Notes: generated by a model not told the origin, from the sequence alone. Shown: positions 23,155 through 35,630, counted from the first letter of the stretch. The stretch is 64,000 nt of DNA from Delphinapterus leucas (GCF_002288925.2 NW_022098001.1:15941181-16005180), one strand, 5' to 3'. Made by a program: numbers and translations.

Positions 23155-25165
23155 ACTATTATAATGACTCAAAGATTTAGTACCTTGTCAAAACACTTCA
23201 AGGGCTTGAGTATGGTCCTCCTATGTTCTACATCTCTGTTGCTAGTAAATGCATTTGAGCTAAAAAATATTTGAGCCAATCATCATACTCTCTGATTTAA
23301 AAAAAATAGAAAGTTTTCTATTTTCAGTTTTCTTGAGATGTGAAAGTGGAAGAAATTCAATCTTTTTGTTTACTGGATGAGAAGGTCTTCACTTTGGTAT
23401 TTCCAAATCAAGCAAGCATTATCACTTCTGGGGAAAGAACAGCAGCGTTAATTTACCTGCTTGGATTTGAATACTGGAGTGGAAATTAGGCTGGAAAAGC
23501 AGCTATCAGTACAAAACCTCAGGAGGCCTGTGGATTGGGTATGGTTTGTATCATGTTAATCTTACTTTCAGTACAAGCTAAATAGTTTTTGTTTCAAAGA
23601 AAAGGCATTGGTTCCTCTACCAGGTTAGCACCTTAGGTTGCATGGTGCTTTAAGAATTCAGCTGCTCTACATTATGATTTCAATATCTGAATTAATTTGA
23701 ATAGGAAGAACAGTTAAATATGGATTGTTCACAGATTATTTCAAAAGGCAAGACCTTATTATTGCCAGCACACATGTCACTAGCTGCTGAGTGACACCGT
23801 GCATCACATTTCATGGAAATAAAAGGAGAGCTCCTTTGTTGTAAATTCATTCATACACTCTTGGGAAATTAGGATGCACAACAGATGTAAATCAGCCTTC
23901 AATCCAAGTCCCAGTGTGGACAGTGCAGAAGACAGAAGTGGTGGGAGTCAGGGGAAAAAGAGAACCATAACCCATGCAAAGAATAGAAGAGAATATCCTG
24001 GGTTTTTTTTTTTGTTTTTTTATCAGGTTGGACCATTTGTATGTACTCTCAGACATTAGTTTATCTCTACGCTGTTGAATGCTCTCCTTCTTACTTACTG
24101 GAGTTGGAGTGAAAGGTGGTCCTAGTTAGAGAAATCCCCAGCAGGACCTTCCTGGTCTAAAACACTAGGACTTCATCTCACAGAGGGGCCTCCGATAGGC
24201 ACAGGATTCCTTCAGGGCAAGACACTTGACAGGTTGTGGAAGAATGACTCTTAGACTCCCTTAAAAGCCCCTTTAGGTATTGCACATCCAGAGGTACACA
24301 ATCCCCAGCAGACTAAGGACCCTTTGGGGACTGGGTCTTGAAGCTTGCACCCTCTTCCTGTGCACATTGGGAATCCTCTATTCTCCTTTGCAAGCTGCCT
24401 CTGCACAAGCTTGTTTCTGCATGAGCCACTCATGGGCCGGGTAAGGTGGAGATAGTGATGCTTTACTGCTTCTGTTCAGCTGCTTGTTAGATAGTGGGTC
24501 TCCCATGCAATGCCTACAGATTTCCAATGCCATTCTATTAGGCTAATCACAGGATAATTCTACTTGGATACAAAATTAGCAGCAGAATCATATTTTACCT
24601 CTAGCTTCTAACTGGCAACAGTCACATGCTTTTATTAAACTATTCCAATCAAGGCTTCACAGCACCATATATTCTGCTTATCACTGGACCCACCTGCAGC
24701 CAGCTCTCTTCCTCACCTCTTATCAGCAAAGCCAATTACTTTCTCCTGTGCTTGCTTTGTGGTTTTGCTTAAAGACTCCACCACACCTCCACAACTAAGC
24801 CCAGGGGATATTAGCTAAATCCTATGCCTGAGCCTCCCTCCCCACCCTACACAAGTTACTACCTTGAGGTGGTCTGTGAGTTCTGGTCTGTCTTCTTTTC
24901 TACAAAGAAGTGTTCACAGCATTCCTTTTATTTCAATGTTTTCTTGCTTTTCTGGGTCTATCTATTGTTTCCCGCTCTCCTCCTTCATTGCTGCTTCCTC
25001 TTACTCTTTCTTCCCTTCTCCCTTGTCAAGTTTCCGAAACACTTTCTACCCTCAATTAAGAATGATTTTTTAAATGCAATAATTCCTTACGAATTCCTGT
25101 TCCAAACAACTCCACTTTTTCATTAATTGATAAATTTCTATGGAGATGGTTTTATGTAATGAGAA
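23155..25165. other. Unique sequence without recognised genes
   Basis: No named repeat was recognised. The segment 24100-24450 is GC-richer and repeat-free. Open frames up to 100 aa (24824-25126) are hydrophobic low-complexity translations of T-rich DNA. Confidence 0.4.
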
Positions 25166-25169
25166 AAGG

Positions 25170-25325
25170 CAGGCACTTTGAGATCAAATAGAGTTGTATC
25201 CATCATTCCTAGGTGGATACACTTTGTGCTGTCCTTAGTCAGCCATGATATCAGTTTCTTCATCTCTTAAATAGGATGATTTGCCTCCTTGTGAGGGTAT
25301 GAACATTGCCTGAACTATGAAGTGG
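25170..25325 (+). repeat. Probable MIR fragment
   Basis: Faint match: 'cagtttcttcatctcttaaa', then 'taggatgatttgcctccttg' and 'gagggtatgaacattgcctg'. Heavily diverged; could be chance. Confidence 0.4.
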
Positions 25326-26480
25326 AACCACTGAGACCTGTGAGCATATACCGTGTTAACTTTCTTCCCCTTCAAGTTTTAGCAAGTATTTTTTAAGCAG
25401 TCGGGTAGATATTGCACTAAGAAACTTTGGAAGAATGCAAAGCTGAATAAAATGGCGTGTGACTTGGAGGAGTTTGTAACTCAGCAAATAAGATCAGAAG
25501 AAGCAAAGTCAAAACCAGATCTAAGTAACAACAGAAACTTATGAACCTGGCACTTAATTGACAAACCTCAAATACACTGTAACAGAAAAGAATAGCTCCT
25601 TCCAGTAATAAAACCCTACAACTAATTTATTCACCCCTATTTCCCCTCTCCTCTTTACCTGGGATATACCCCTCCAGAAACCAAACAATTAACAGCAATA
25701 ACACCAACAGTAACATAATTAATATCAATGAAGTACTCTGAGTCAATAAAGTGGCATAGGAAATCAAAATGGAATCTATGTAATATTCATATTAAATTTA
25801 ATAACTATTTAAATATTTATAAATTATCTAGCATTTTATATTTGCAAAATGCTTTACAACCACTTTTTATTAATTATTAGATACCACTTATCCCTTGGCA
25901 CTCAAGCTTCCAGATGCAGCAGTGCTGATTTTTTTCTTGTTATTAATCTTAAAGAAACATTTAGCTTTATCAAACATTTTTCTAAGTTCTCATATCTAAA
26001 GTATTGGGTCATATGGAAAGAAAAAATAAATCACTACAGAGATAGACATCTTTGCAGTACTTAATTCTATCGTTTTAGAACTCAGAAAAGTGAAATGACT
26101 CATCCAAGATGACAGAGCTAGTCCTATTAATGGCTGGGCATGTAGAAGTCCTAGATTAGCCTAACCTCTGGGGTTTCATTACCGAATATTTAGAGAAGTC
26201 AGAAAACTGGTGCTGTGCTAACTGGATTAATTAGAACTGTAATTTGGGGACAAAAATCTGAGCATAGTGCTTATATTTTACCAGGGTCTGTGTAACTTAG
26301 TCCTGTGTGAGGACAGTAGTGCCTAGAACTGCTGAAGTCCAGGTTCACCTAAAGCCGTGAATGTTTTTATATTAAATGTACTTCCCAATAAAGGTTGTGA
26401 TGCCTTGAAACCAGTCTTATTCATGATTTTTCCCTCTAACACCTGTGTTCTCAAATGCCTTCTCTCTTGCTCTGGTAGAA
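25326..26480. other. Mostly unique AT-rich sequence, possible split antisense MIR
   Basis: The blocks 'gcaaaatgctttacaac' at about 25844 and 'cagaaaagtgaaatgactca' at about 26083 look like the two parts of an antisense MIR. If that is right, about 200 bp of other sequence lies between them. No gene was recognised. Confidence 0.35.
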
Positions 26481-26489
26481 TATGTACTA

Positions 26490-26610
26490 CATTGTCTTCC
26501 CACACTAGACTCTGAACTCACCAAAAAGACGTGGACTGTGTCTTCCTACACTTTTGTGATTCCCTCGATCTGGGCAGTGCCTGGCATATTGAAAGCACTC
26601 AGATATTTTC
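26490..26610 (+). repeat. L2 LINE 3' end fragment
   Basis: 'cactagactctgaactcacc' is followed by 'gactgtgtcttcctacac', 'ctgggcagtgcctggcatat' and 'gaaagcactcagatatttt'. This is the L2 3' order. Confidence 0.65.
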
Positions 26611-26624
26611 TCACTGCTCCATTG

Positions 26625-26748
26625 TTAGATGGCAAATCCCAGGAGGGCAGGGCTCTTGTTGACTCATCTTTGCCTTTACAGCAGTGTCTAGTACAGTGTC
26701 TCATTTACAGTAAGTCTCAATGAATATTTGTTTTATGAATAAAAAGAA
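26625..26748 (+). repeat. Second L2 LINE 3' end fragment
   Basis: 'gatggcaaatcccaggaggg' is followed by 'cagggctcttgttgactcat', 'cagcagtgtctagtacagtg' and 'caatgaatatttgttttatg'. It carries the same 3'-end blocks as 26490-26610 and lies directly downstream in the same orientation. Confidence 0.75.
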
Positions 26749-26934
26749 AGTTATACAGACATTTAGTTATTTGTCGTGATACATATAAGTATCAGTTTTA
26801 TAGTGTCATCTGATAAAAATCAAGAAAACAATGATGCATAACTAGGTAACAGTTCCAGCATGTGGAGGTCAAGCTGGAAACTATCAGAAGCAGGTTCCAG
26901 TTTGCCTTTTCATGCCTGAATGTTAACACAATTT

Positions 26935-27090
26935 TTTAAAATTAATTATTTTTTACTGTGTAAAATATCCATATCATCAAGTCCACCAATTTAATCATTT
27001 TAAAGTGTATAATTCGGTGACATTAAGCACATTCACAATGTTGTGCAAATATCACCACCATCTAGTTCCAGAATAGCACAATGTTTCTGT
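26935..27090 (+). repeat. Old L1 (L1M class) 3' fragment
   Basis: Matches the old L1 blocks 'accaatttaatcattttaaa', 'gtgtataattcggtgacatt', 'aagcacattcacaatgttgt', 'gcaaatatcaccaccatcta' and 'gttccaga'. Confidence 0.75.
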
Positions 27091-28057
27091 GGTTTACAAC
27101 ACAGCTGTTTTGTTACATTCAGTGTTGGGGAATCAAATGTTCCACAAATATAACCCAGGGCTTAAGAAATATATGGAAATGAATCAATCACAAAACTTTT
27201 CACTAAATTTGAAAAAGCTACTCCTTTCACTCTATCCTCATATTAAATAGTAGTCTGTTGAGATCTGTTGGCAAAAAAAGAGGATAGTATTGGGAGAAAT
27301 AATACGGTTTAGGACTTGATCTCACTGGGTGCTGGTGACTTAATCTGTCTGCTTGACCCTCAGGGCCTGGATGCAGCTGTGGGAGCTAACTGTGGTCCAG
27401 TTATCTTCACCAGGATCATTTAAAGGGGGTCTCCAACTGTGGACTGTAGGATGTTGACAAAAATGATTGTGGATTCCCATAACCTACATTAGAATAAGAA
27501 CTCTGTACAATTTCGTACACGTTGAGCTTCAGCATAATTAATAATGCACAGCAAATACAAAAACTAGTGTGGCTCTGAAATTAACTGCCGAGCTTCACCG
27601 TTAGGAATAAGTGGAAGTTTTACCCGGGTGTGCTCAAGGGAAGTAGCTGAACACTGTAATTGTCTGTATCCCATAGTGGCTGGGGACTTTAACCTAAGAG
27701 CAGCCAGTATTTGATCACAGATTCTACTTTAATGGGAGGTATCTCCATTAAGTGCCCCTATGTTGTATTTCAATACACTCTGCAAAAACCTTGCTCCAGT
27801 CTCTTTTTGAATGATGAGTTAGCTCTGTCTGTATTTCTTTCATTTTCCTCCTGAACCCTAGTGCAGCAATGGGAATCAGCTTTGGACTGGAAGAAAGTCT
27901 TTTAGATTGAATCTGATATTAAAATCAACAACCCTCTTCCATTGCTCCAGTGAAAGAAGTTATAATGCTCTCTGTGAAGCAATACTAAACTTCCCTTCTT
28001 TACAGCAGCTGTTCAGGGTTTGACTGTTTAACCATTTCACTGCCCCTTTTGTGCAGA
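27091..28057. other. Unique sequence without recognised genes
   Basis: No repeat or exon was recognised. Confidence 0.45.
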
Positions 28058-28269
28058 CTACTAGGAAGCAGCCACATAGCAGAGGGAGATCAGCTTGGTG
28101 CTTTGTGACCACCTAGAGGGGTGGGATAGGGAGGGTGGGAGGGAGATGCAAGAGGGAAGGGGATATGGGGATATATGTATGCATATAGCTGATTCACTTT
28201 GTTATAAAGCAGAAACTAACACACCATTGTAAAGCAATTATACTCTAATAAAGTTGTTAAAAAAAAAAT
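28058..28269 (+). mobile_element. 5'-truncated L1 3' end (young eutherian L1)
   Basis: The 3' untranslated region begins near 'ctactaggaagcagccacat' and continues through 'ctttgtgaccacctagaggg', a guanine-rich tract (28120-28170), 'gattcactttgttataaagc' and 'ctctaataaag', ending in an A-tail. It closely matches the 3' end of the longer L1 at 32963-35509. I could not find a convincing target-site duplication. It lies against the left edge of a hAT fragment and may have removed or displaced that edge. Confidence 0.9.
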
Positions 28270-28274
28270 GTACT

Positions 28275-28462
28275 CAGATTTCAGCTTGTATATGAATCAC
28301 CCAGGAAAGTGGCTAAAAATGCAGGTGCTTCGCTGATATTCCAGAGCTTCTGCTTTAGTAAGTCTAGGATAGAACCTTAGAATCTGTGTGTTCCTAGTTT
28401 CCCCAGATAATTCTAATGCAAGTGATCGAAGGACCACAGTTTGAGAAGCAACACCTTTTAGC
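28275..28462 (+). mobile_element. hAT-Charlie non-autonomous element fragment
   Basis: It has the MER5/MER20-like order: 'atatgaatcacccaggaaag', 'aaaaatgcaggtgcttcgct', 'gaatctgtgtgttcctagtt', 'ccccagataattctaatgca' and a right end 'gaccacagtttgagaagc'. The left terminus is missing or hidden next to the L1 insertion. Confidence 0.65.
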
Positions 28463-28574
28463 CACCTCAACCTTAGGTAACAGTTACATGAACTCAATTA
28501 TGCATGTTTGTCTCTTTTTTGCTAGCATCTTAGAACTTTTCCATGTTAATGGCACAGGTTAGATAAAACATTTT

Positions 28575-28692
28575 TCTTGTAAAATGGGGATATAAAACCC
28601 CTTCGCTAGGTTTTTATAAGGATGATTGGATAATTTAAGCCAAGGGATCAGTAAAGTGCCTAGAATTCTGTAGGCACTTAATAAATAGTTTT
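28575..28692 (+). repeat. MIR SINE 3' half
   Basis: 'cttgtaaaatggggatataa' is followed by 'gtttttataaggatgattgg', 'cagtaaagtgcctagaattc' and 'gtaggcacttaataaatagt'. Confidence 0.75.
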
Positions 28693-29595
28693 AAAATATT
28701 TTTCATTAAAATATCTTATCAGCAATGTCATTAGCAGCAACAGCAAGCACATCAGCATGGAATCGCCAAAATGTGTTTGGGAAACTGATTGTCCAGATTT
28801 TCTCTTTCCTTTACCCCCATGGGGAGTTAAGGTTATCTGGGCTCAAATTAAAGGTCATTAATCCTGGCTGCCACACCATAAATGACATGCCATTTGACTC
28901 TGAAAATTACTTAGGGGCCTCTGATTTCTTATATCCAAGATGGAGAGTAGACGTGACCTAAATCTTTAAAAAGGATGAATGAAGAAATGTGATTTCAGTT
29001 GTAGGAGAGTCTAGTGAAATTGTTGGGGGTAGCCTTCTGTAGCAGAGAAAGATTGTTCTTAGACATTGTTGCATCAGCAAACCCTAAAGTTTTATTATGG
29101 TCTCGCCTTTTAATTTTTATTATTTTATTCAGTTATTGATAACTTCTCATGACATTTTCCCCTTTATTGCAATGTATGATATTTCGGAGAGCAGCTGAGT
29201 GCAAAGGTAGATGTTAACCTTCCACGACTGTGACCATGCTTCCTTTGGGGTGGCTTTGGAAACTGTGTTGACAACTTGATATCCTTTTTGTAGAGGCTGC
29301 TCATTATCAGTACTTGGAAGGTAGTAATGTTAGAGACAGAAGAGATGTTGATGGAGAGCAACCATTTCTGTTTGTATAATTTGCAGTTTCCTAAGTGTCA
29401 CTACATATATTAATCTTTTATGAAGGGAAATGAAATTGAACAGCCTGACTTGTGAAGGTGCTTTATTTCCCTCTTGCTCCTGTAGCATGGTCATACACAG
29501 AGATACCGTAGATTTTCCAAAACTGGTTTTGGAAAAAAGTGAATTTTTTGGACCTAAGTTTTGAATCCACTGACCTCAAAACAACCCAAACTACT
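28693..29595. other. Unique sequence without recognised genes
   Basis: Only 65-78 aa open frames without motifs; no repeat recognised. Confidence 0.45.
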
Positions 29596-29597
29596 CT

Positions 29598-30110
29598 TTC
29601 CTTTTCACTTAGAAAAAAGTACAAAACATAAATGTACAACTCTAAGATTTATATCAATGCAAACACCCAGTAGTTATAACCCAGGAAAAGATATAGAACA
29701 TTTCCAGCATCCCAGATCCCCTCCCCTGACACCTAACGGGGTTCCTTCTGGTTACCCTCCCTTCTTTTTCTCCCCACCACAGCTGATCACAATTCTGCTT
29801 GTCATGGTAACTATTTTTTTTGCTTTTATTTATGTTTTAACACCTAAGTAAGCATCCCCCCTCCAAAAAAAAGGTTAGTTTTCCTGATTTTTGATATTTT
29901 GTGTCTGGCTTTTTTTCACTCAATATTAAGTTTTTGAGATTTATCCAAAGTGTTTTATAAAGCTGTGGTTGACTAGTTTTTATTACTTTATAGTATTTCA
30001 ATATTTGAACATACCACAGTTTTTTTTTTTCTCAATTCTACTCTTGATGGGCATTTCCATTCTGAAATTTTTCATATGCTGATTTGCTGTTTGAATATAT
30101 TCTTCTGTGA
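29598..30110 (+). repeat. Old L1 (L1M class) 3' untranslated region
   Basis: Blocks in order: 'aaatgtacaactctaagatt', 'atgcaaacacccagtagtta', 'gatatagaacatttccagca', 'tgtgtctggctttttttcac', 'tttgagatttatccaaagtg' and 'tttgaacataccacag'. The 96-aa open frame at 29561-29851 falls inside it and is not a gene. Confidence 0.7.
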
Positions 30111-30768
30111 AATGCTTGTACTAAAATTGGAAGAAAGAAAAAAAAAACCTAAATTTTCCCACACACTCTTTCACTAAGTTACTATGATCTGTATTTGGGT
30201 GTTTCCTCTGTTCCTATTAACCGGGCATAAGGCTCTGCCATAGTTAGACAGTTCTGGTTATCTAAGATGTCACTTAAAAAAATTCCTGAACCTAATGGGT
30301 TCCTCAAAAAATCCAATCCTTTAAAATATTCAATTAAAAAAAATGTTCCATAACCAATATCCTTGGGAAACATCATATAAAGTACGCACTTCTTGGACAT
30401 TCATAAGAAGCATTTATAATAATAAAAATTCTAAAGAACAATGGAGTAAAGAAACCTAGTCAACACTATTTAGTCCAACTTTTCTGCTTCATAGTTAAAT
30501 TCAGAACATCTAATACCATCTCGTGGAACAAATATTCTGTGAAACACATTTTGGGAAAAACTCGTTTAGAAGAGTCCCCTTTTGTTGGATTTCAACATCA
30601 CAAGTCAGCAGGTGAAGCACCATGATAAAAAAGCTTCAAAGAAGATATAATTATCTCGGAAATAAACTTACAAGGAATTTAAAATGGAAAAATGGTTCAC
30701 TTAGATTGGTTTTCCTTAGTTTTTAAAATATTTAAGCAATTAAAAAAACTAATAACTAATACTAAAGA

Positions 30769-30836
30769 ATTTGATATAGAAATGCAGGTGCTTTTTAAAT
30801 GCTTTTTAAATTTGATATAGAAATGCAGGTGCTTTT
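30769..30836 (+). repeat. 27-bp tandem duplication, 41-bp period
   Basis: A 27-base string starting 'atttgatatagaaatgcagg' occurs at 30769-30795 and again at 30810-30836. Between them is 'taaatgctttttaa', which itself repeats the string's end. Confidence 0.9.
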
Positions 30837-30940
30837 AAAGCTCAGATTCACACATCAAATGCAATTATATTTCCAAAATCTATTAATGGCTCAATTAACT
30901 CATAGATCAGATAATTAGGTGTTGTTCGTTAATGATAATT

Positions 30941-30983
30941 TGTGTGTGTGTGTGTGTGTGTGCATGTGTGTTGTGTGAGTGTG
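30941..30983 (+). repeat. (TG)n microsatellite, interrupted
   Basis: Eleven perfect TG units are followed by 'catgtgtgttgtgtgagtgtg'-like degenerate units. Confidence 0.9.
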
Positions 30984-32947
30984 ATGGAAAAATCACAGCT
31001 TTTTAATGCTTAAAGGCAATTTCTTATGATGAAGTAGAGTTGAGTGTACATTTTGTTTTTACATTTTTTGTGGATTTTTCAGTTTGGATATGTACAGTAT
31101 TTTTGCTTTTCCAGATTTCTCACTTGTAAATAACAATGTTTCCTAAAGCGCAAAAGTTAACATTCAAATCAAAAATCCTCAGCTTCTTCTCTACTCTTAA
31201 GAAAAAAAAGTTTAGAAAAATTAACTGCTTAGAAGTATTATTATTAAAGAAAGCCATCAATAAAATGGAGGCAGACCTTTTCTTCATAATCACTAATTTG
31301 CTCTCATTATGGAGAAATTTACCACTATATTAATAAAATAAATTACTTATTATTGTTAGATTATTTGTTGCTATTTTGATATAACAGCAAAATAAACGGG
31401 GATCACCAAATTTGCATCACCTCATAGCTATGTATTTACTATGTTCTGATAATGCATCTGTGCAAATTACACACACCGATTGGTCCCTGATATAGAAAAC
31501 ATTAGAATGAGTCTAGGAGGAATCCTCTTTGACTGAGTGTGTAATTGGAGATCATGTTCACTTATCTCTTTTAGCCTCAAGGCTCTTGGCTTTCTTTGCC
31601 TGTCACTCAGGGTAATGGTTAGTTACTGTCAGAACGCAGCTATAATTGGGAAAGGCACTCCCTAAACACAGAAGTTTCAGGGAGGTGAGAATTCATATCC
31701 AGCCTAGTGAGTCTGGGAAGTTTTCCAATCCTCCAGTGCTGTACTAAGGCACAAAAGCAAACTGAATTTTATTGCTTAGGTGACATCAAACCATATTTAA
31801 ACACAGAGGCTCCTTGACAACATCTTTCTTAAGAAACTCATTGTAATAAAACTTTTATTTTTTCCTCCAAGCTGGTCTTGAAGTTTGCATTCATTTTGAA
31901 CTTTCTTCCATTTAAATTCTTTACTTTTTCACAGAGAATTATAACAAAATAATAAGTTCATATTACTATTAAGAGGAAAACTTTTGTGATATAAATATTC
32001 TACAACCATCTGGAAAAATAAATGCAAAATTAGAAAGTGTAACTAAACTGAATATTGTTAAAGATGTTAGTTACTAAAATTGATGTGCCTGTGCTCTCAG
32101 ATTTGAAAACCTAAGTGTTTTTCTTTCTAAAATGGGGCATGCTTTGAACTTTTGAGTTTAGGATTTATGATTAAAAGTTAATCACAAACTATTATCATCA
32201 GTACTCTCCAATCCACTGTCATACTTAATTTATGCAGAATAGTTTTAGGCATTTTTTTCTAGCTTCATAGAAAATTAAATTGGGGGATCCTCTACTTCAT
32301 TTATCAAGGATATTTACTTTTTCCAGATAAAATATTTATAAAAATTATTTTATATACAATTATTTTTCTCTACAAAATATTTTGCATTAGGACTTGCTGC
32401 ATTTTGGGGGTGTAAATCATATGTACTCCTTTACCTCCTTATTCAAGCAATTTTCCCCCCTCTTTTTCTTTCTGTAGTGCATTTTTATATGATTATTTCC
32501 TGTAATCCCCTTCAGATAATTGATTGGGATTTTCTTCTTCTTATTATTTTTAACATAAGACCATATTTTTCCTATACATTTAGTATTTTTCTCTCCTTCC
32601 TCCTTCCATCTTCTTATAATTGTGTACCCTTTTGCTTAAATAACCCAGCTTCAACTTCTCCAAGCCCTATTGTCTTTACACAACTAATTTTAACTTGTCT
32701 TGAACTCATTACACTCCCTTATATTCTTCCTACCTATTTGGTCAGTCCATAAAAATATGCCTATCAACAATTAATGTAATGATGTGGATAAAAGATAACT
32801 CCTGGCAAAATCCTGCTTATTGAGATAAGAAAAATACACACTAATTAATTAAAGAGCATCAGTTAAATAAGCACTAAATTATAGTGGAAATTCTCAGAGA
32901 GTCTCAATGTTTGTTGTACCAAGATTCCCTTTCTAGAAAAGTTGTTT

Positions 32948-32962
32948 AAAAGTGATTCCCTA
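32948..32962 (+). repeat. Target-site duplication, left copy (L1)
   Basis: 'aaaagtgattcccta' is identical to 35510-35524. It is preceded by 'ttt', giving a TT/AAAA site typical of the L1 endonuclease. Confidence 0.9.
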
Positions 32963-35509
32963 ATAGCACATTAAAAGGATCATACACCATGATCAAGTGG
33001 GGTTTATTCCAGGAATGCAAGGATTCTTCAATATATGCAAGTCAATCAACGTGATACACCATATTAACAAATTGAAGGAGAAAAACCATATGATCATCTC
33101 AATAGATGCAGAGAAAGCTTTCGACAAAATTCAACACCCATTTATGATAAAAACCATGCAGAAAGTAGGCATAGAGGGAACTTTCCTCAACATAATAAAG
33201 GCCATATATGACAAACCCACAGCCAACATTGTCCTCAATGGTGAAAAACTGAAACCATTTCCACTAAGATCAGGAAAAAGACAAGGTTGCCCACTCTCAC
33301 CACTCTTATTCAACATAGTTTTGGAAGTTTTAGCCACAGCAGTCAGAGAAGAAAAGGAAATAAAAGGAATCCAAATCGGAAAAGAAGAAGTAAAGCTGTC
33401 ACTGTTTGCAGATGACATGATACTATACATAGAGAATCCTAAAGATGCTACCAGAAAACTACTAGAGCTAATCAATGAATTTGGTAAAGTAGCAGGATAC
33501 AAAATTAATGCACAGAAATCTCTGGCACTCCTATACACCAATGATGAAAAATCTGAAAGTGAAATCAAGAAAACACTCCCATTTACCACTGAAACAAAAA
33601 TAATAAAATATCTAGGAATAAACCTACCTAAGGAGACAAAAGACCTGTTTGCAGAAAATTATAAGACACTGATGAAAGAAATTAAAGATGATACAAATAG
33701 ATGGAGAGATATACCATGTTCTTGGATTGGAAGAATCAACACTGTGAAAATGACTCTACTACCCAAAGCAATCTACAGATTCAATGCAATCCCTATCAAA
33801 CTACCACTGGCATTTTTCACAGAACTAGAACAAAAAATTTCACAATTTGTATGGAAACACAAAAGACCCCGAATAGCCAAAGCAATCTTGAGAACGAAAA
33901 ATGGAGCTGGAGGAATCAGGCTCCCTGACTTCAGACTATACTACAAAGCTACAGTAATCAAGACAGTAGGGTACTGGCACAAAAACAGAAACATAGATCA
34001 ATGGAACAGGATAGAAAGCCCATAGATAAACCCATACACATATGGTCACCTTATCTTTGATAAAGGAGGCAGGAATGTACAGTGGAGAAAGGACAGCCTC
34101 TTCAAAAACTGGTGCTGGGAAAACTGGACAGGTACATGTAGAAGTATGAGATTAGATCACTCCCTAACACCATACACAAAAATAAGCTCAAAATGGATTA
34201 AAGACCTAAATGTAAGGCCAGACACTATCAAACTCTTAGAGGAAAACATAGGCAGAACACTCTAGGACATAAATCACAGCAAGATCCTTTTTGACCCACC
34301 TCCTAGAGAAATGGAAATAAAAATAAATAAATAAAGAAATGGGACCTAATGAAACTTCAAAGCTTTTGCACAGCAAAGGAAACCATAAAGAAGACCAGAA
34401 GACGACCCTCAGAATGGGAGAAAATATTTGCAAATGAAGCAACTGACAAAGGATTAATCTCCAAAATTTATAAGCAGCTCATGCAGCTCAATAACAAAAA
34501 AACAAACAACCCAATCCTTGGGCAGAAGACGTAAACAGACATTTCTCCAAAGAAGATATACAGACTGCCAACAAACACATGAAAGAATGCTCAACATCAT
34601 TAATCATTAGAGAAATGCAAATCAAAACTACAATGAGATATCATCTCACACCAGTCAGAATGGCCATCATCAAAAAATCTAGAAACAATAAATGCTGGAG
34701 AGGGTGTGGAGAAAAGGGAACACTCTTGCACTGCTGGTGGGAATGTGAATTGGTACAGCCACTATGGAGAACAATATCGAAGTTCCTTAGAAAACTATAA
34801 ATAGAACTACCGTATGACCGAGCAATCCCACTACTGGGCATACACCCTGAGAAAATCATAATTCAAAAAGAGTCATGTACCAAAATGTTCATTGCAGCTC
34901 TATTTACAAGAGCCCAGAGATGGAAACAACCTAAGTGTCCATCATCGGATGAATGGATAAAGAAGATGTGGCACATATATACAATGGAATATTACTCAGC
35001 CATAAAAAGAAACGAAATTGAGCTATTTGTAATGAGGTGGATGGACCTAAAGTCTGTCACAGAGAGTGAAGTAAGTCAGAAAGAGAAAGACAAATACCAT
35101 ATGCTAACACATATATATGGAATTTAAGGGAAAAAAATGTCATGAAGAGCCTAGGGGTAAGATGGGAATAAAGACACAGACCTACTAGAGAATGGACTTC
35201 CCATATCCTACTAGGATATTGGAAGGGGGAAGGGTAAGCTGTGACAAAGCAAGAGAGAGGCATGGACATATATACAGTACCAAAGGTAAAATAGATAGCT
35301 AGTGGGAAGCAGCCCCATAGCACAGGAAGATCAGCTCGGTGCTTTGTGACCACCTAGATGGGTGGGATAGGGAGGGGTGGGGGAGGGAGATGCAAGAGGG
35401 AAGAGACATGGGAACATATGTATATGTATAATTGATTCACTTTGTTATAAAGCAGAAAATAACATACCATTGTAAAGCAATTATACTCCAATAAAGATGT
35501 AAAGAAAAA
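32963..35509 (+). mobile_element. 5'-truncated L1 retrotransposon (2.5 kb)
   Basis: The element holds the second half of ORF2, the 3' untranslated region with its guanine-rich tract (35360-35400), an AATAAA signal (35490-35495) and a short A-tail. Full-length mammalian L1 is 6-7 kb, so the 5' UTR, ORF1, the endonuclease domain and the start of the reverse transcriptase are missing. That is the usual outcome of incomplete target-primed reverse transcription. A perfect 15-bp duplication flanks it. ORF2 is broken by several lesions (next entry), so the copy cannot move. Confidence 0.97.
32997..35127 (+). pseudogene. L1 ORF2 remnant: reverse transcriptase and C-terminal domain, broken
   Basis: The first open stretch (342 codons, 32997-34025) carries the palm motifs of a non-LTR reverse transcriptase. 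These are the first aspartates in 'SIDAEKAFD' (residues 35-43), 'RQGCPLSP' (95-102) and the catalytic 'FADD' (137-140). It ends at a TAG (34023) where the family normally continues. A second in-frame TAG lies at 34263, after which the frame changes near an AAAT repeat (about 34320) and again between 34534 and 34579. The cysteine motif C-x3-C-x7-H-x4-C is still readable at 34693-34746. A further stop at 34798-34800 precedes the last stretch, which ends at the normal ORF2 stop (35125-35127). The ATG at 32997 is internal and not a real start; the ORF2 N-terminus is missing. Confidence 0.95.
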
Positions 35510-35524
35510 AAAAGTGATTCCCTA
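35510..35524 (+). repeat. Target-site duplication, right copy (L1)
   Basis: Fifteen bases identical to 32948-32962; the first adenines merge with the A-tail. Confidence 0.9.
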
Positions 35525-35611
35525 TCTACAGTGCATCATTCTTTATGTCTGGCTAAGCTGGTCTATAACACATTGGGCCAAAAGTCTCTATCTAAGCCAA
35601 AGGCTACAGAG

Positions 35612-35630
35612 TAAAATGAAACACCCATGG
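35612..35630 (+). repeat. Target-site duplication, left copy (retrocopy)
   Basis: 'taaaatgaaacacccatgg' (19 bp) is identical to 37297-37315. Its length and position beside a tailed 3' end show L1-type insertion of the DNA in between. Confidence 0.93.

Larger units (their letters stand above)
30111..32947. other. AT-rich unique sequence without recognised genes
   Basis: It contains the short tandem duplication at 30769-30836 and the TG repeat at 30941-30983. The 91-aa frame at 32477-32752 is a hydrophobic translation of T-rich DNA. Confidence 0.45.

Noticed and set aside
33131..33589. 152-aa minus-strand frame
   Set aside because: It is the antisense shadow of the L1 ORF2 reverse transcriptase.
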